From NCBI GenBank assembly GCA_024102975.1, contig JAGFJD010000158.1, positions 1 through 46,010 of the forward strand: 46,010 nucleotides of DNA, written 5' to 3'. Source of the DNA: Phaeodactylibacter sp. (GTDB taxonomy: Bacteria > Bacteroidota > Bacteroidia > Chitinophagales > Saprospiraceae). Shown piece by piece: positions 33,401 to 40,947 of the stretch. A model generated the notes under the pieces. The model ran no database searches. It was not told where the DNA came from and saw only the letters and a program-made list of their open reading frames with translations. Made by a program: the position numbers and the translations under genes. The number at the start of each line of letters is the position of its first letter. Positions within the stretch are counted from its first letter, which is position 1.

Positions 33401-34823
33401 AGGCGACGCCCAGCACCTGGTCGGGCTGCACGTTGATGTTGACCGAGATGAAGCCCAGCTCCGGGTGGAAGGTATATTCGGATTCGCGAAGGCGGCGCAC
33501 GCTGACCTTTTCGAAGTCGCGGGCCTGCTGCAGGCCGAACTCCCCCTGCAGGGTGGCCACTGCCCGGTCGATGTCCCGCACGTCTTCGCCTTTGGCGAGG
33601 ATGCGGTTGTAGAGGTCGTTGGCGGCGTTGTCGGGCAGGGGTTTGTTGTCGATGAGGTCGCGGCGGTTCCAGCCGGGGTTGGGGGAAATCCGGTCGGGGC
33701 TTACCAGTTGGAGGGGTTCGCCGAGGTCGGCGAGGGCCACGATGTCCCGCACGTCGGTCACTTCGTTGCGGTCGTTGGTGATCCAGACTTCCAGTTTTTT
33801 GATCTTGAACAGGTTGTTGACCTGGGGGAGGTTGCGCAGGGAGCGCTCGAAGTTGTCGCGGTTGTAGAAGGTCAGGAAAAAGTGCCGGTTTTCGTCGTAT
33901 TCGTCGGCGCGCACTTCGAACTGCTGGATTTGGGCGCCGCCCTCCACCTGGATGTTTTCCTGCTGGGAGCGCTGCTGGGAGGCGATGGCGGTGAGGCGCA
34001 GGTGGCCGAACTGGAGTTCGGTTTTCAGGCCGAAGAGGCTTTGGGCGCCCTGGATGAGGTTGCCCCGCAGCGGCAGGCTGACGTTGCCGGCCTCGATTTT
34101 TTTGATGATGGCGTCCTCGTCGAAGTTGTCGCTGTTGTAATCCAGCTTGATCTGGTTGTCGAAGTTGAACGTAGCGTTGGTATTGTAATTGGTGGTGAGG
34201 TTGAGCTTTTCGCCGATCTTGCCCGTCACGTTCATGTTGATGTTCATGTCGAAGTCGAAGCCTCCCTGGAGCCGCTGGCGTTCGGTGAGGATGGGGTTGT
34301 CGACGCGGGAGAAATCCACGCCGAAGGTCAGGTCGATATTGCCCTGGGGGCGGATGTCGACGGTGGTGCCGCCGAAAAGGCGGTCGAGCAGGTTGTTCTC
34401 CACATCGATCTTGGCCAGGGGGTCGAGGCCGCTGCTGCCGTCCCCCGAGGCGATGCCGGCCAGGCGGTTGAAGTAGGCTCGTTCTTCCTGTTTTTGCCGG
34501 TATTCGAAATATTCGTCGAAGGTCATGTAGGTCGACGGGCGGAACTCAAAATCACCGATCTGTTCGGTGATGATGTAGTTGCCGGTCTGCGGGTCATACT
34601 CGAGGTTTTTCTCGATGATGCCCGGGTCTTCGAGATCGAAGGGGTTGTCGTTGCTGCCGGTGACGAAATCGTCGTAGCGCTCCTCGATGTCCGGTATGGT
34701 ATCTGCGGCTATGACGAAGGGAATGCTATAAGGGTCTTCCAGAGAGGCGCCGCTATCCATGGCGCCCAGGGCAGAAGTTGCAATTCCAAAAAAGAGACAG
34801 TAGTGTAAACGTATTCTACTCAT
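27438..34823 (-). CDS. sprA: SprA, type 9 secretion translocon and gliding-motility protein
   Basis: The product has 2461 residues from the ATG at 34823, which has a GAAAG-like ribosome site and opens a signal peptide (MSRIRLHYCLFFGIATSALG); an ATG at 34835 is possible. The size matches SprA of Flavobacterium johnsoniae (about 2400). Signatures include NIDLTFGVDFSRVDNPILTE, the KGGVVYIDDFEGS stretch, QVWRIENEIDFALDDFVRLK and the DVEVWLNEMRLTGL block, followed by a long beta-rich C-terminal half. SprA forms the very large outer-membrane barrel through which type 9 substrates pass. A low-complexity Lys/Glu stretch near residue 1945 is noteworthy. The stop codon lies at the edge of the repeat element. 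No type 9 cargo domain was noticed in this window. Confidence 0.96.
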   Translation of the reverse strand: MSRIRLHYCLFFGIATSALGAMDSGASLEDPYSIPFVIAADTIPDIEERYDDFVTGSNDNPFDLEDPGIIEKNLEYDPQTGNYIITEQIGDFEFRPSTYMTFDEYFEYRQKQEERAYFNRLAGIASGDGSSGLDPLAKIDVENNLLDRLFGGTTVDIRPQGNIDLTFGVDFSRVDNPILTERQRLQGGFDFDMNINMNVTGKIGEKLNLTTNYNTNATFNFDNQIKLDYNSDNFDEDAIIKKIEAGNVSLPLRGNLIQGAQSLFGLKTELQFGHLRLTAIASQQRSQQENIQVEGGAQIQQFEVRADEYDENRHFFLTFYNRDNFERSLRNLPQVNNLFKIKKLEVWITNDRNEVTDVRDIVALADLGEPLQLVSPDRISPNPGWNRRDLIDNKPLPDNAANDLYNRILAKGEDVRDIDRAVATLQGEFGLQQARDFEKVSVRRLRESEYTFHPELGFISVNINVQPDQVLGVAFEYEYNGNIYRVGEMSINNGTVSTDTTDLTPKVLFVKMLKSTTQRTDVPTWDLMMKNVYSIGAFQVNQQDFRLDIFYDDPGAGQKRFLPETRIAGKPLLRVFNLDNLNTQGDPQPDGIFDFVPGVTINPRNGRIMFPVLEPFGQTLADSISNDLLARKYVYDSLYETTLFLAQESAEQNRYIIRGEYKSSVSSEISLGAFNIPQGSVSVTAGGQRLQEGKDYEVDYNIGKVRILNDAILQSGVPINVSFEDNTLFGFQTKTMVGLRADYEVDDNFNIGATYLQLFERPFTQKVNVGDDPINNKIYGLDLNLSREAPWLTRIVDALPGISTKEMSTINVTAEAAALRPGHARAINQNRKDKGGVVYIDDFEGSGSSFDLRIPTNRWYLASTPQNDGQNNNPLFPEAELINDLRYGANRARLNWYRIDPGARGTGDNENPYTSQVPQQEVFPNLQLTPDQLPNIQTLDLAYYPNERGPYNFDTPDGYPGYTQGVEFLGDSMVLRDPQTRWGGIMRDLNTNDFQTANIEFLEFWMLSPFLDPDNPNNPAQDYELKEGDLYINLGNISEDILRDSRIFFENGLPGPANPERRTDETNWARVPVSQQIVRAFDNDRETRERQDVGLDGLDNDGEREKYAPYLDAVRAANPQAAARLETDPAYDDFRYYRDASFTDQDGVLRRYRDFNNPQGNSRSNDNQTERQTATNIPDAEDLNQDNTLNETESYFQYRIPLRANPMDARQLDTERTPFITDQRVSDDGERIWYRFRIPLNGPEKVSVGGIRDFRSIRFMRMFMRGFRAPVVLRFARLELVRNQWRRYRGDLSQLGGPGAPVCSADSTFFNVDNVNIEENNGRQPFNYVLPVGIQREQSVGVFSALQNEQSLSVNVRDLCDGDERAIFKIINMDMRVYERFKMFVHAEEKGIKVPENALSLYVRLGSDFRNNYYEYELPLVMSDSTLLNGNPNSAEYKNQVWRIENEIDFALDDFVRLKEERNQEGIPLNELYQKQMPTPSDSSIATLKILGNPSVGQVKVVMVGIRNIYDFDNVPYDVEVWLNEMRLTGLDERGGAAATARIDAQLADFGSITAAGNISSIGFGAIDQKVQERQRERITGIDLAANFNLDKFLPESWRLRLPFYAQYSNTTKRPEFDPYDLDITLKDKLQSANSQERDSILAQSQEVTTLKSINFTNVRKERADNSKPPMPWDISNFSVSYSFTETEYRDPIIEFDQEEKHTGALDYTYSTRTKYIEPFKKLNSELLRLIKEINFNPLPNSFSFSSVMNRRFQTTRYRFTDVDPRFKTFYNKRFTWDRDYDLQWDITRSLKFNFNATNSSVIDEPDETALVEQFGIDRAREIRRDSIWENIKNFGRPKNYQHNLNVSYNLPVRYLPFFGDWVTAKVQYTGGYNWTAAALNVDSLGNLIQNNQNRSGNVDLNLEKLYDKVTYLGKINRGASKARPGRPSSGRRTPRSRDGEKKEEEGDKKEKEKKDRQPSAVERAIVRPLLAVRRVRFNYSEQLSTTVPGYLPRSGILGMTNFESPGWDFVAGLQPNIRNLTEDQRFNPNPNNIQGDWLRENADWITGSVFQNQEVIQQYTQSYDVRATVEPFKDFRVDLELNKNYSETFTETFKDTSIIDGVKDLVHTVPIEIGQMQVTYFALNTLFQDSRDEIISLFKEFESNRVIISNRLGAGDHGDENLADLGYARGYGNTQQDVLIPAFIAAYTGEDARSASLDIFDVMPKVNWRLTYNGLSRLPLFQDIFQNFSLTHGYRTTLAVSNFRSSLPYLATRDTEPIDTTSFNFYPRLEISDVVIQEAFSPLIAVDATLKNGMSFNVDYKKSRGLALSTVSYQLNETQTKEIVLGFGYLIRNLDIPFLTGSNKKKGRGSRDQQPDQQQQGNQRNNRGPRGRGLQSQDLDVNFNFSLRDDVTFAHRLDQGIIEPTRGNYTLSLSPSAEYQLNRRLSLRLFFDYRRTVPKTSAGFPRTDTSGGIIVSFQLN

Positions 34824-35181
34824 AGCTTTCAGCATGGGATTCGTGCACTTGGTTATTCTGCTGTGTACGCAATCAATTGATATTCAAGAATTTGTGGTAT
34901 TTCCAGGGTTTGTCGTTTCACCTCCCTAAAACGCAGCGGTCCCGGCATTTCTGCTGTCCGTCCGGATTTTAACACATCAAGTATTTGGGAATATACCAGC
35001 CCAAATATTGCCGGGAGGCGTTTCGGATTACTTTGGCTGGTTTGGATTGCCGGTGTGCCGGGAACAAGGTTATGGAACAGTTATCAACTCCGCTGCGGCC
35101 CAGCCGTAGTTATTGGTTGTTGCCGGCAGCCGGGGGTTCAGAGTATGTTTGGAGGCAGGCTATGTGGGCTGCAAATGCCGT

Positions 35182-35209
35182 CAATAACCAATAACCAATA
35201 ACCAATAAC
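35182..35209. repeat. Heptamer tandem array, unit CAATAAC x4
   Basis: Four perfect 7-bp units follow one another and lead into an ACTGCCCAGGAACTCCGTTC hairpin block. Confidence 0.85.
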
Positions 35210-35229
35210 TGCCCAGGAACTCCGTTCCC
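35207..35229 (-). repeat. Repeat with GGAAC/GTTCC stem next to the ruvA stop
   Basis: AACTGCCCAGGAACTCCGTTC has a close match at 42016-42037 (CCGGAACTTCGTTCC). In both places the stem lies under 10 bp beyond the stop codon of a minus-strand gene (ruvA here, the 654-residue PPIase there). It may serve as a 3' end stabiliser or weak terminator. Confidence 0.55.
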
Positions 35230-35235
35230 TTAACA

Positions 35236-35826
35236 CTACGAAAGCTCTTTCAGTGCCAGCTTGATCAGTTCTTCAACGCTAGCAACGCCAGGCTTTTCCT
35301 TCAGGGCTTTGTTCAGTGCCTTTTGGGCCTGGATGCGGTTGAATTGCAAAGCCACCAAAGCAGATAACGCCTCTTCCCGGATTGTATTGTCCTGCGGGCT
35401 GGCCAGAACCAGTTCTTCGCCGGAATCTTTCAGCATCTTGTCCTTCAGGTCCAGGATGGCCCGTTTGGCTGTTTTGGGCCCGATGCCTTTGATCCGTTTC
35501 AGGGTATTGACATCCTCGCTGATAATGGCCGCGCGCATCTCGTCGGGGGTCATCGAGGAGAGCATGAGCTGGGCTGTGCTCGGGCCGATGCCGGAGACGG
35601 AGATGAGGTGGACGAAGAGGTTGCGTTCGGCGGCGTCGGCAAAGCCGTAGAGCGTGTGGCTGTCTTCCTTGATATGGAGGTGTGTCAGTATTTTGACCGA
35701 CTCCAGCTTTTCCACCTGGGTGTAGGTGTTCAGGCTGATATTGACGTGGTATCCGAGCCCCCCTGCCTCTACGATGATATAGGTCGGGCTTTTGTGTGTA
35801 ATATTTCCCTTAACGTATGTGATCAT
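35236..35826 (-). CDS. ruvA: Holliday junction branch-migration protein RuvA
   Basis: The product has 196 residues, the standard length, from the ATG at 35826 (MITYVKGNITHKSP). An upstream TTG at 35835 is unlikely. Domain I (OB fold, 1-63), domain II with two helix-hairpin-helix motifs (LISVSGIGPSTAQLMLSS and LKRIKGIGPKTAKRAILDLK) and a C-terminal three-helix domain III (about 145-196) are all visible. RuvA tetramers bind Holliday junctions and load the RuvB motor in the cytosol. ruvB and ruvC are not in the window. Confidence 0.98.
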   Translation of the reverse strand: MITYVKGNITHKSPTYIIVEAGGLGYHVNISLNTYTQVEKLESVKILTHLHIKEDSHTLYGFADAAERNLFVHLISVSGIGPSTAQLMLSSMTPDEMRAAIISEDVNTLKRIKGIGPKTAKRAILDLKDKMLKDSGEELVLASPQDNTIREEALSALVALQFNRIQAQKALNKALKEKPGVASVEELIKLALKELS

Positions 35827-35888
35827 GGTTTTCAAAAATGTCCACGAAGGTACAAAGTTTTCGGAGAATCGGAGGGAAATGCGTGAGT

Positions 35889-35994
35889 GTGTAAAGGTGT
35901 AAGCGTGTAAAGGTGTAAATGACCTGGAACCTGCGTTCTTTTACACCTTTACGCACTTCCACTTTTGCACATTTACACTTTAGCACTTTTACAC
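35889..35994. repeat. Octamer array and inverted counterpart, unit GTGTAAAG
   Basis: Four units (GTGTAAAG, GTGTAAGC, GTGTAAAG, GTGTAAAT) at 35889-35920 face a run of ACACTTT/CTTTTACAC-like units at 35938-35994. Together they could form a long imperfect hairpin in the divergent gap between ruvA and the first POT gene. Confidence 0.75.
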
Positions 35995-36054
35995 GACCCC
36001 CAAAATAATCCCCTCCCATTCTACCTCAAACGCCCAAAAAAATCTATTTTGGCG

Positions 36055-36062
36055 TAGTTTTG
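36055..36062 (+). promoter_or_regulatory. Bacteroidota -7 promoter box for the first POT gene
   Basis: TAGTTTTG fits TAnnTTTG and lies 21 bp before the ATG at 36084. No -33 TTG box is found at the expected spacing. Confidence 0.5.
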
Positions 36063-36083
36063 CTGAAAAAAACGGATTGATTA

Positions 36084-37664
36084 ATGGCGAAAGCAGGTGC
36101 GTTTGATTTTGACGGGCAACCGAAGTTATTCGGGCACCCTGTGGGCCTTTTCATCCTGTTCTTCACGGAGTTGTGGGAGCGGTTCTCCTTTTTTGGCATG
36201 CGCGGTATTCTCGTCCTTTTCCTGGTGGCGCAGACTACCGGGAACAACCCGGGATTTGGCTGGGACAACCAGGAGGCGCTGGCTCTGTACGGCTGGTATA
36301 CGATGCTGGCCTATCTGGCCGCCATTCCGGGCGGGCTTTGGGTCGGCCGCCGGCTGGGCCAGCGGCGCAGCGTACTGGCGGGGGGGCTGCTGCTCTGCCT
36401 GGGTTACGGGCTGCTCGTTATAGACGCAGCTGCGGCTTTTTATTCCGGGCTGGCCTTCATCGTCCTGGGCGTGGGCTGTTTGAAGCCCAACATCACGGGC
36501 ATGGTTGGCGCCTTGTATCCGGCGGGCGACGATCAGCGCGACATTGGTTTCACCATCTTTTATATAGGCATTAATGCCGGCGCCTTCCTTTCCACCCTGG
36601 CTATCGGCTGGGTTGCCGTGCGCATCGACTGGCACCTGGGCTTCGGCCTGGCCGGGCTGGGCATGGTGGCCGGGCAGCTGGTCTATATTTTCGGGCAAAA
36701 ATACCTGCGTGGGGTAGGGGAGCGGCCGGAGCCGGAGTCGCCCGGCAGGGTAGGCGCGTTGTTCAGCAAGTTGTTCAGCCACCGCACTCCCTTTTTTGTG
36801 GTTGCCCTGTTCGCCCTGTTCGCCCTGGTATTGGTCTCTGCCGGGAAGCCGGGGTTTGGCATAATCGCCGCCTTCCTGGGGTTGCTGGCCGGGCTGGCCA
36901 TCACCCTTTACCAGGAATCCGGGCCGTTGGAGCGGGACCGCCTGCTGGCCGTCTTTTTCACCCTGATCCTGGTGGTGGCCTTCTGGGGGGCTTTCGAACA
37001 GGCCGGCGGCCTGATGAACCTGTACGCCCAGCAGAAGACCGACCGGATGCTCGCCGGGTTTGAACTGCCGGCACCCTGGTTTCAGTCGCTAAACCCCTTG
37101 TACATCATGATCTTCGGCACTCCGGTAGGCCTGGCCTGGCTGTGGTGGAAAAAGAGGGGCAGGGAGGCGTCTTCTCTGTTCAAGATCGCCCTGGGCACCA
37201 TCGTGCTGGGGTTGGGCCTTCTTTTTATGGCCGGGGCGGCTGCCGAATTTGAGGCCAAGGGGGAATCTGCCATGTACTGGCTGGTGCTGGCCTACCTGCT
37301 GCTCACGCTGGGAGAACTCTGCGCTTCGCCGGTGGCCTTGTCGCTTATCACGAAATTGTCGCCGGCCCGATACTCCGCTCTGGCGCTGGCTTTCTATTTT
37401 GCTGCGGTAGGCCTGGGCCATAAGCTGGCAGGCGCGCTGGGCGAGGCGGCTCAGTATATCGGAGATTTTACGATCTTTACGGGAATTGCCGCCGGATGCA
37501 TCCTGGCGGGTATCCTGGTGCTCCTTCTGCTGGCGCCCCTGAAACGGATGGCCCACGGGGCGGACGGGCTTCCCGGCAGCCACTTCGAAGAGCAGGAAGG
37601 TTTCGAACTGGCCGACCAGCCGGAAGCGGAAGAAGATTGGGCGACGAAAAAAAAAGGGCTTTGA
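36084..37664 (+). CDS. POT/PTR2-family proton-coupled peptide transporter
   Basis: The product has 526 residues with about 12-14 hydrophobic helices. The family motif ExxER is present in the first helix region (FTELWERFSFFGMRGILVLF). GVGCLKPNITGMVGALYP and GFTIFYIGINAGAF are the PTR2 signatures, and FWGAFEQAGG lies mid-protein. The family imports di- and tripeptides with protons across the inner membrane. The C-terminal 30 residues are acidic and cytosolic. A close paralogue follows 60 bp downstream, so the two are likely co-transcribed. Substrate range cannot be deduced. Confidence 0.94.
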   Translation: MAKAGAFDFDGQPKLFGHPVGLFILFFTELWERFSFFGMRGILVLFLVAQTTGNNPGFGWDNQEALALYGWYTMLAYLAAIPGGLWVGRRLGQRRSVLAGGLLLCLGYGLLVIDAAAAFYSGLAFIVLGVGCLKPNITGMVGALYPAGDDQRDIGFTIFYIGINAGAFLSTLAIGWVAVRIDWHLGFGLAGLGMVAGQLVYIFGQKYLRGVGERPEPESPGRVGALFSKLFSHRTPFFVVALFALFALVLVSAGKPGFGIIAAFLGLLAGLAITLYQESGPLERDRLLAVFFTLILVVAFWGAFEQAGGLMNLYAQQKTDRMLAGFELPAPWFQSLNPLYIMIFGTPVGLAWLWWKKRGREASSLFKIALGTIVLGLGLLFMAGAAAEFEAKGESAMYWLVLAYLLLTLGELCASPVALSLITKLSPARYSALALAFYFAAVGLGHKLAGALGEAAQYIGDFTIFTGIAAGCILAGILVLLLLAPLKRMAHGADGLPGSHFEEQEGFELADQPEAEEDWATKKKGL

Positions 37665-37724
37665 ATCGAACGGATTTATGATTTTCGGCAATGCCGTAAC
37701 TAAAACTAAATAAACGAAAAACTT

Positions 37725-39290
37725 ATGGATTTCGCATTAGGTTTACTCATCTTCGGCTGGGTGTTCGTCCTGATCTGGGTGCCCCTGGTGGTTTACTCGC
37801 AGAGAAAGATGCATCCGGAAGCCCTCTTTACGCTTTTTTTCGCAGAGTTGTGGGAAAGGTTCTCCTTTTATGGCATGCGCGCCATCCTGATCCTGTATAT
37901 GACCAAGATTTTGTTCGACCAGATGATACAGGGCGAGGCGGATGCGCGGGCCTATGGCATCTACGGCGCCTACAACGCCCTGCTCTATGCCTCTCCCCTG
38001 ATCGGGGGTATGCTGGCCGACCGGGTCATGGGCTTCCGGCACGCCGTCATCACCGGCGGGATTTTCATGGCCCTGGGCCAGTTTGCCCTGGCTACGACTG
38101 CCGGCAACGACCTTGGAGAAACGCCTTTCTTCCTGGGGCTGGCCCTGCTCACCATCGGCAATGGCTTCTTTAAGCCCAATATCTCGAGCTTTCTCGGCAC
38201 ATTCTATGACAAGAACGATACCCGCAAAGACAGTGCCTTCACCATCTTCTATATGGGCATCAACATCGGTGCCTTCCTGGCGCCGCTGACCTGCGGCTAC
38301 CTGGCCCAACGGGTCGACTGGTCGCTCGGCTTCCTGGCCGCCGGCCTGGGCATGGTGCTGGGGGTTATCGTCTTCTGGCGCAACATGCGCAAATTCGAAG
38401 GCAAAGGCCTGCCGCCCGACCCGGAAGATTACCGGGCGCCCTGGAAATTCGGCCTCAGCAAGCAGGTTCTCATTATCCTTGGTTCCCTGGCCGTCATCCC
38501 CGTATTTTCATTGTTGATCAATGCCGAACAGGTTACCAACGGCATCCTGCTCGTCGGCGGATTGGGTGTGATCGCCTACCTCATCTACACCTCCCTCACC
38601 TCCGAGGATAAAGAGGAGGGCCAGCGGATGATCGTCTTCATCTTCCTGTTTTTCTTCCACATGGTCTTCTGGACCCTCTTCGAACAGGCCGGCGGCTCCC
38701 TGAATATCCTGGCCGACCGCTACGTCAACCTTCACGGTATGGAAGCCTCGCAGTTGCAGGCGCTCAACCCACTGTACATCATTCTGCTGGCGCCAGTTTT
38801 TTCCTGGATCTGGACCAAGCTGGGGCAGGCCAAAAAGGAACCGCGTACACCGATCAAGTTTTTCCTCGGCCTGCTGCAGATGGCCCTGGGATACTTCATC
38901 ATCGTCTGGGGTATCCGCTCGGTTATTGGCACTGCCGATGCAGGCACACTGGTGCCCCTGATCTTCCTCCTGGGCATGTATTTATTCCACACCACGGGCG
39001 AACTGAGCCTCTCCCCGGTAGGCCTTTCGGTGGTTACCAAGCTGGCGCCGGCCAAAGTGGTGGGCTTCGTGATGGGCGCCTGGTTCCTCTCTATTGCCTT
39101 CGCCCATAAGATCGCCGGCGAGCTGGGCAAACTGATCGCCACGCCGGGTGAAGGGGCGGGCGCCGCCAAGTCGCTGCAGGCCTACGCCGATGTGTATATG
39201 ATGTGGGGGGTTTACGTGGTATTGGGTTCTGCGGTAGTGCTGTTGCTGCTCTCCCCCATCCTCAAAAAGTGGATGCACGGAGTGCACTGA
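37725..39290 (+). CDS. Second POT/PTR2-family peptide transporter
   Basis: The product has 521 residues. It has the same motifs as its neighbour (FFAELWERFSFYGMRAILIL, FFKPNISSFLGTFY, AFTIFYMGINIGAFLAPLTC, FWTLFEQAGGSLN) but an extra N-terminal hydrophobic segment before the ExxER helix. It ends ILKKWMHGVH. The two genes are diverged copies rather than a recent duplication, because much of the sequence between motifs differs. Tandem POT pairs suit bacteria that live on protein breakdown products. It is followed by a strong bidirectional terminator. Confidence 0.94.
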   Translation: MDFALGLLIFGWVFVLIWVPLVVYSQRKMHPEALFTLFFAELWERFSFYGMRAILILYMTKILFDQMIQGEADARAYGIYGAYNALLYASPLIGGMLADRVMGFRHAVITGGIFMALGQFALATTAGNDLGETPFFLGLALLTIGNGFFKPNISSFLGTFYDKNDTRKDSAFTIFYMGINIGAFLAPLTCGYLAQRVDWSLGFLAAGLGMVLGVIVFWRNMRKFEGKGLPPDPEDYRAPWKFGLSKQVLIILGSLAVIPVFSLLINAEQVTNGILLVGGLGVIAYLIYTSLTSEDKEEGQRMIVFIFLFFFHMVFWTLFEQAGGSLNILADRYVNLHGMEASQLQALNPLYIILLAPVFSWIWTKLGQAKKEPRTPIKFFLGLLQMALGYFIIVWGIRSVIGTADAGTLVPLIFLLGMYLFHTTGELSLSPVGLSVVTKLAPAKVVGFVMGAWFLSIAFAHKIAGELGKLIATPGEGAGAAKSLQAYADVYMMWGVYVVLGSAVVLLLLSPILKKWMHGVH

Positions 39291-39295
39291 ATTTG

Positions 39296-39352
39296 GTTCG
39301 AAGTTTTTGGCGCCGTCTGACTGGAGTTGGGCAGGCGCCAAAAACTTCGAAC
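39296..39352. repeat. Perfect 19-bp inverted repeat after the second POT gene
   Basis: GTTCGAAGTTTTTGGCGCC at 39296-39314 pairs perfectly with 39334-39352 around a 19-nt loop. It starts 6 bp after the stop codon and may slow polymerase or protect the mRNA 3' end. Confidence 0.8.
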
Positions 39353-39359
39353 GCCATGC

Positions 39360-39398
39360 AAAAAAGGCCGGGCAGCGTCTTGCTGACCGGCCTTTTTT
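39360..39398. terminator. Bidirectional rho-independent terminator
   Basis: AAAAAAGGCCGG at 39360-39371 and CCGGCCTTTTTT at 39387-39398 form a GC stem with A- and T-tracts on either side, extended inside by CAGC/GCTG. It lies between the convergent POT and SurA genes, so it can serve both. Confidence 0.9.
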
Positions 39399-39401
39399 CG
39401 G

Positions 39402-39425
39402 ACGGGCTGCCTTCAGGCGGCCCGT
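39402..39425. repeat. Additional hairpin ACGGGC / GCCCGT
   Basis: ACGGGCTGCC and GGCGGCCCGT pair with a small mismatch around TTCA immediately after the terminator. It is the third stem-loop in a row in the convergent gap. Confidence 0.65.
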
Positions 39426-39426
39426 T

Positions 39427-39477
39427 AACGCACCACCCTTCTAATCCATCAGGGCAAGCTTAAAAGTGGTACGTCCG
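39427..39477. repeat. Split copy of the short palindromic repeat
   Basis: AACGCACCAC (39427-39436) and TTAAAAGTGGTACGTCCG (39460-39477) are contiguous in the copy at 4899-4926. Here they are separated by 23 unrelated bases. The right part ends directly at the surA stop codon. Confidence 0.65.
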
Positions 39478-40833
39478 TTACGGGCGGATATCCTGCTCCT
39501 TCCACTTGGCCAGCACCGGGCAGGGCGTGAACATGGGGTCGATGTCGATATAGGTAGCTTCGACCCTGTCCTTGATCCATTTGTTGATGAATTCGCTCTT
39601 TTTCGCTTCGATGGCGGCCTTCTGGATTTTGGAGTAATCCTGCCGCAGGTTGGCCTTGTGGGGCTTGGTGCGCGACTGGAGCTGGACGATGCGGTAGTAG
39701 ATGTCGCCCACCTGGTCGCGGAACTCAAAGGGCTGGGAGATGGCATCTACTTCCATGGTGTCGATCGTGAAATAAATGTCGGGTTCGAGGTCGCCGATCT
39801 CGAAGAAGGTGTTGCCGGTCGCCGGATTGACCATGCGGCCGTCGTTGTTGTAGCTCTGAATGTCCTCGTTGGAATAGAGCTTCACCGCCTGCGAGAAAGT
39901 CAGCGAATCCGATACGATAAGCTGGCGCACCGAGTCGAGGTGGTTTTTGGCCTTTTCCAGGTCGGCGTCGGTGATTTCGGGCTTGATGAGGATGTGGCGT
40001 ACGTGGATGGAGTTGCCGCGGCGCTCCAGCATCTGGATGAGGTGGAAGCCGAATTCGGACTCCACCACGGGCGAGATTTCCTCTTTTTCCAGTTTGAAGG
40101 CCGCTGCCTCGAATTCCGGCACGTATTTGCCGCGCTTGGCCCAGCCCAGGTCGCCGCCGGCACGGGCGGAGCCGTCGTCGGAAAACTTAGAGGCCAGCTC
40201 GGCAAAGTCTTCCCCGTCGAGGATGCGCTGCCGGATGGACTCCAGCTTTTCGATGGTCTTTTGCCGTTCTTCTTTGTTTACCTCTGGTTTGTAGACGATC
40301 TCGCCCACCTCCACCTCGGAGTTGAAATAGGGCAGGCTGTCCTGCGGGATCGACTCGAAGAACTTTTTCACTTCGGAGGGCGTCACCGTCACGCTGGCCA
40401 TCACTTCCGACCGCATGCGGTCGGCGAGAATCTGGTTGCGCAGGTCCTCGCGAAACTGCGCCTTGACCTCGTTGATGGTCTGCCCATAGTAGGACTCAAA
40501 CTGGGTGACGTCGTTGTTCATGAACCCGAGGATGCGCTCGATGCGGGCGTCAAGCTGGGCTTCCACTTCCTCGTCCGACACCTCGATGCTGTCCAGCTTA
40601 GCCTGGTTGACCAGCAGTTTGGAGGCCATCAACTGGTCCATGATGTTGCAGCGGGCGTCTTTGGGCAGGACGCCGCTCTGCGCCTCCATCAGGGCGTGCT
40701 GTTCTTCCACTTCGGAGAGCAGGACCAGCTCGCCGCCTACCGTGGCCACGACCTTGTCGATGACTTCGCGCTGCGCCAGGCCGGCGGGCCCTGAAACGAT
40801 TGTTGCCAGAAGGAGACAATAGAAATATTTCAT
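39478..40833 (-). CDS. surA: SurA-type periplasmic peptidyl-prolyl isomerase and chaperone
   Basis: The product has 451 residues from the ATG at 40833 (a GTG lies one codon upstream) with a signal peptide ending near LAQ. The SurA N-terminal chaperone domain spans about 22-165 (VIDKVVATVGGELVLLSEVE). It is followed by two parvulin-type domains: about 173-270, with GGDLGWAKRGKYVPEFEAAA and ESEFGFHLIQMLE, and a more diverged second one from about 275 (IHVRHILIKPEI). SurA escorts outer-membrane barrel proteins to the BAM complex. The gene is last of three foldase genes on the minus strand. Its gene order matches the usual Bacteroidota foldase cluster. Confidence 0.93.
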   Translation of the reverse strand: MKYFYCLLLATIVSGPAGLAQREVIDKVVATVGGELVLLSEVEEQHALMEAQSGVLPKDARCNIMDQLMASKLLVNQAKLDSIEVSDEEVEAQLDARIERILGFMNNDVTQFESYYGQTINEVKAQFREDLRNQILADRMRSEVMASVTVTPSEVKKFFESIPQDSLPYFNSEVEVGEIVYKPEVNKEERQKTIEKLESIRQRILDGEDFAELASKFSDDGSARAGGDLGWAKRGKYVPEFEAAAFKLEKEEISPVVESEFGFHLIQMLERRGNSIHVRHILIKPEITDADLEKAKNHLDSVRQLIVSDSLTFSQAVKLYSNEDIQSYNNDGRMVNPATGNTFFEIGDLEPDIYFTIDTMEVDAISQPFEFRDQVGDIYYRIVQLQSRTKPHKANLRQDYSKIQKAAIEAKKSEFINKWIKDRVEATYIDIDPMFTPCPVLAKWKEQDIRP

Positions 40834-40850
40834 CACTACTTCATTTTATG

Positions 40851-40947
40851 GACAGGATGACAGGATGAACAGGATGAACAGGATTTGGGAGTTAATAGCG
40901 TTTGATTCCGCGCATCCTGTCAATCCTGTTATCCTGCCATCCTGTCA
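40851..40947. repeat. Octamer/nonamer array GACAGGAT with inverted counterpart
   Basis: Four units (GACAGGAT twice, GAACAGGAT twice) at 40851-40884 face ATCCTGTC/ATCCTGTT units at about 40913-40947. The two halves can pair into a long imperfect hairpin. It lies between two genes of the foldase operon. Confidence 0.82.

Larger units (their letters stand above)
34824..35235. other. Intergenic region between sprA and ruvA
   Basis: No gene is supported. It holds GTTATTGGTTGTTG (around 35109) facing CAATAACCAATAAC as a loose inverted pair, a 7-bp tandem array at 35182-35209, and a GGAAC-TCC-GTTCC stem just past the ruvA stop. The sprA promoter could not be placed with confidence. Confidence 0.55.

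Noticed and set aside
29295-34808. Plus-strand open frame of 1837 codons opposite sprA
   Set aside because: It lies wholly antisense to a clearly conserved gene. High GC in third codon positions removes stops from the opposite frame, and its translation is low-complexity Val/Asp/Glu/Gly-rich with no family resemblance.
34985-35194. 69-codon frame between sprA and ruvA
   Set aside because: It runs into a 7-bp tandem array, and its composition is not protein-like.
35889-35994. Repeat runs considered as a CRISPR array
   Set aside because: Units are 7-9 bp and directly adjacent with no unique spacers, and no cas gene is present.
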